The notes beneath the pieces were generated by a model. The model was not told the DNA's origin. It ran no database searches and worked only from the letters and a program-made list of their open reading frames with translations. This document shows positions 61,697-64,000 of a stretch of 64,000 nucleotides of DNA, piece by piece; the stretch's first letter is position 1, and every line of letters begins with the position of its first letter. The position numbers were made by a program, and so were the translations under genes. The DNA lies in NCBI RefSeq assembly GCF_028771845.1, contig NZ_CP118270.1, forward strand, positions 1,054,001-1,118,000, given 5' to 3'. The stretch comes from Paenibacillus marchantiae. Lineage in GTDB: Bacteria > Bacillota > Bacilli > Paenibacillales > Paenibacillaceae.

Positions 61697-62602
61697 TTAA
61701 CCTCTTCTTTGTCTTGCATCAGTCGCACGCTTCAGGGCCTGTCCGACATTATTTATACTCAACATCAATACCAGAATAAGTACTGACGCAGGTAGCCATA
61801 TCCACCATCTGTATTCCAGTGTTTGCGGATTACGAGCATAGCTTACGAGTGTTCCAAGACTGGGTGTACTTTCCGGGAATCCAAATCCCAAGAAGGACAG
61901 ACCCGATTCGAGGCCAATGTTGGCAGCGAGATTCAACGTCATCGTTACGATGATGATGGAGCTAAGATTAGGAAGTACCTGTGAGAGCATAATCTTCAGA
62001 TGGGACGAACCTAATGTTTTTGAAGCTTTTACATAGTCCAGTTCCCGTTCCTGTAATGCTTTGGAGCGGATCAACCTGGCAATCCCCATCCAGAGAAAAG
62101 CTGTCATGATTAATGAGAAAGATACAATATTATATTTGGGTACTGCAGTAACAAACGCGATTACAATCATCAGCATCGGAAGAATCATGAAGAAATCAAC
62201 AACGCGCATAAACAAGTTATCGATCATTCCACCGAAGTAACCGGATAACAGACCAACCAGGATACCTATACAACCAGTCATTAAAGTGACGATAATACCA
62301 ATGGTTAGAGAGTTACGTGTACCGATGATCAGTTGTCCGAAAACATCACGACCACCGTAATCAGTTCCCAGCCAATACTGCGCGGAAGGCGGCTCATACA
62401 AAGCAAATAAATCTACCTTAACAATTTCAGCTTGATCCAGGATCAAAGAAGTACCATAGACCAGCAGTATGACCAGTCCCAAAAATATGAGCGAGATTAG
62501 TGCCACCTTATCTCTGACAAGCTCCCGCCACAAGATACTCAAGCTGGAGGGGCTCTTATCAATTTTCTGTGAAGTTATAACGACATCATTGGCCTTGCTC
62601 AT
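61697..62602 (-). CDS. Oligopeptide ABC transporter permease (OppC/DppC type)
   Basis: 301 residues. An N-terminal cytoplasmic tail and first helix (VALISLIFLGLVILLVYGT), then five more helices with the permease signature GSSHLKIMLSQVLPN near residue 200, the EAA loop that docks to the ATPase, and HWLGTDYGGRDVFGQLIIGTRNSL-type OppC_N end (LGTDYGGRDVFGQL). Together with the OppB-type partner it forms the channel. It lies 30 bp after the OppB gene. Confidence 0.94.
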   Translation of the reverse strand: MSKANDVVITSQKIDKSPSSLSILWRELVRDKVALISLIFLGLVILLVYGTSLILDQAEIVKVDLFALYEPPSAQYWLGTDYGGRDVFGQLIIGTRNSLTIGIIVTLMTGCIGILVGLLSGYFGGMIDNLFMRVVDFFMILPMLMIVIAFVTAVPKYNIVSFSLIMTAFLWMGIARLIRSKALQERELDYVKASKTLGSSHLKIMLSQVLPNLSSIIIVTMTLNLAANIGLESGLSFLGFGFPESTPSLGTLVSYARNPQTLEYRWWIWLPASVLILVLMLSINNVGQALKRATDARQRRG

Positions 62603-62631
62603 CTTATTTTCACCCCGAAATCTTCAAGTTC

Positions 62632-63594
62632 TTACTTGATCCGTATACGCGGATCAACAATACCCAGAATAATGTCAGACAGCAACGATCCTAGGATTGT
62701 AGCTATGCCATATAACAAGACGAGTGCAGTTACTACACTGAAATCCCGAAGAGAAATAGAATTCAGGAACAACTGTCCCATACCTGGATAACTGAATATG
62801 CTCTCAATGAAGATGGTACCTCCGATAAGTCCCGTAATCTCATAACCGAAAAATGCGGCGATCGGCAACAGGGAGTTTCTTAAAATATGTCTGTTGTAGA
62901 TCCGAGATTCCGAGGCGCCCTTGGCTCTCGCAGTAAGAACGAATTCCTTATGCTTGATATCGATAATTTCACTACGCAAGTATTGGACGGTAGATACCGT
63001 TGCAATTAATGCCATGGATAGTGACGGTAATAACAAATGATAGAATTTGCTTGTTATATAGCTGAATGTACCTGGTGTAAGTCCAGGTTCCACGCTTCCC
63101 CCGGTTGGGAACCAGCCAAAATGGAATCCAAAGATCCATAACATCACCAGTGCGAAGATAAACAACGGGGCTGCAAAGCCCAAATAGGTGTAACCTGTGA
63201 TCAACCGATCAGACCAGGTATCGTTGTAACGACCACTGATAATGCCAAGTGGAATGGCAATCAGATAAGTAAACACGAGTGTCGCCAGTGCAAGCCAGAA
63301 CGTATTGGCTACACGCTGACCAATCAAATCAGATACTGGCATTTTGAACCGGAAAGATTGTCCGAAATCGCCTTGTACAGCATTTTTGATCCAATCCCAA
63401 TACTGTACATACCATGGATTGTTTAATCCCAGTCGTTCCCGCTGTTCATCCAGCGCTTTTGGATCAATACTCGGATCGAGTAATCCGGTAAGTGCATCCC
63501 CAGGCATCGCCTTGGCCATCAGAAAGACCAACAGGCTAAGCAAAAAGATCTGAGGGATCATAATGATAATTCTGCGTACTATCGTTTTCCACAT
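62632..63594 (-). CDS. Oligopeptide ABC transporter permease (OppB/DppB type)
   Basis: 320 residues with six helices. The N-terminus IIIMIPQIFLLSLLVFLMAKAMPGD is the OppB/DppB start, and the EAA loop reads ARAKGASESRIYNRHILRNSLLP (in part) near residue 220. GGTIFIESIFSYPGMGQL near 265 is the conserved C-terminal helix. It lies 8 bp after the ATPase gene and 30 bp before the OppC-type gene in one operon. Confidence 0.94.
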   Translation of the reverse strand: MWKTIVRRIIIMIPQIFLLSLLVFLMAKAMPGDALTGLLDPSIDPKALDEQRERLGLNNPWYVQYWDWIKNAVQGDFGQSFRFKMPVSDLIGQRVANTFWLALATLVFTYLIAIPLGIISGRYNDTWSDRLITGYTYLGFAAPLFIFALVMLWIFGFHFGWFPTGGSVEPGLTPGTFSYITSKFYHLLLPSLSMALIATVSTVQYLRSEIIDIKHKEFVLTARAKGASESRIYNRHILRNSLLPIAAFFGYEITGLIGGTIFIESIFSYPGMGQLFLNSISLRDFSVVTALVLLYGIATILGSLLSDIILGIVDPRIRIK

Positions 63595-63601
63595 ATGGTC
63601 T

Positions 63602-64000
63602 TCAACCTTTCTGAGGTAGAGCTACTCGGTGAGTATCGGAAATGGATTGGAGCGAGTATGCCAGCCCTTCCTCATCAAAGAAATTTCGGTATGAATTTTC
63701 ATACTCGGATTTGACCTGCTGACGGAAGGCTACCATTTCTTCACGTTTGGTTGGGTCCATATCCGGAATGGCTGCAATTAAACGCTTGGTATAGATATGT
63801 TGTGGATTCTCAAAAATATCATCCGTTGTGCCTTGCTCCACATATCGACCTTTATACATAATTCCGATCTGATCACACATATGACGGATAATGCCGAGAT
63901 CGTGACTGATGAACAGGTAGGTCAGATTCAGCTCTTTTTGAATTTCCTGCATGAAGTTGAGCACCTGGGCTTGTACAGATACATCGAGCGCAGATACTGG
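63602..64000 (-). CDS. Oligopeptide ABC transporter ATPase, C-terminal part (window edge)
   Basis: At least 132 residues; the N-terminus is beyond the right edge. The frame at the edge reads PVSALDVSVQAQVLNFMQEI, the D-loop region after Walker B, followed by TYLFISHDLGIIRHMCDQIGIMYKG with the H-loop histidine, and the oligopeptide-transporter C-terminal extension (HIYTKRLIAAIPDMDP). Whether it is the OppD-like or the OppF-like subunit cannot be settled without the rest, though the short tail favours the OppF type. It drives transport with ATP. Confidence 0.9.
   Translation of the reverse strand, partial: PVSALDVSVQAQVLNFMQEIQKELNLTYLFISHDLGIIRHMCDQIGIMYKGRYVEQGTTDDIFENPQHIYTKRLIAAIPDMDPTKREEMVAFRQQVKSEYENSYRNFFDEEGLAYSLQSISDTHRVALPQKG

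Overview
The window comes from a low-to-mid GC, spore-forming Firmicute, most likely a Paenibacillus. Four things point there: the near-origin block rlmH / htrA / walJ-walI-walH-walK-walR / purA / dnaB helicase / rplI / gdpP / yybS in the Bacillales order; secreted enzymes with SLH cell-wall anchors; a YheC/YheD-type spore protein; and strong Bacillus-style ribosome sites (AAGGAGG) with frequent TTG and GTG starts. No rRNA, tRNA, CRISPR array or intact mobile element was seen.

Layout. 1-5.1 kb: L-arabinose catabolism (araB-araD-araA, minus strand; araA cut by the left edge) divergent from araR, with AraR operators at both promoters. 5.1-13.7 kb: accessory genes (leucine-rich-repeat and PPC-like secreted proteins, GNAT, sensor kinase, MetE-like protein, MerR plus short-chain dehydrogenase). 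13.8-19.0 kb: a tightly coupled three-gene exopolysaccharide operon (GT2-GtrA fusion, BcsA-like synthase with PilZ, large membrane protein). 19.2-27.6 kb: YceI, YheC/D-like ATP-grasp protein, SLH-anchored 5'-nucleotidase, polysaccharide deacetylase with a coiled-coil partner, YndJ-like and HEAT-repeat proteins. 27.7-31.9 kb: a rearranged patch with group II intron and IS110 remnants fused in one frame, a duplicated epoxide-hydrolase tail flanking a YdeI-family gene, and a WYL regulator. 32-52 kb: the conserved near-origin housekeeping block, nearly all on the minus strand. 52-64 kb: CBS protein, LCP ligase, MFS exporter, SLH-S9 peptidase, a DacA/DacF-like protein lacking its catalytic serine, and an oligopeptide ABC operon cut by the right edge.

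How it fits together. Cell-envelope control dominates the core: WalRK with WalH/I/J, an M23 endopeptidase with a consensus WalR box in front of it, an LCP ligase, the c-di-AMP phosphodiesterase GdpP and a D-Ala-D-Ala carboxypeptidase-like protein. Regulatory DNA can be read in several places: the araB promoter with an AraR operator in its spacer, a MerR-type 19-bp-spacer promoter, a WYL-regulator palindrome and paired PurR boxes upstream of purA.

The most unusual structure is a dispersed intergenic repeat of about 150-170 bp in three copies (1000-1148, 35436-35591, 37917-38088). Short conserved blocks alternate with nested inverted repeats whose arms differ between copies yet stay complementary. 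This covariation suggests selection on a folded RNA or cruciform. One copy lies inside the wal operon and one inside the ara operon. I do not recognise it as a named family.
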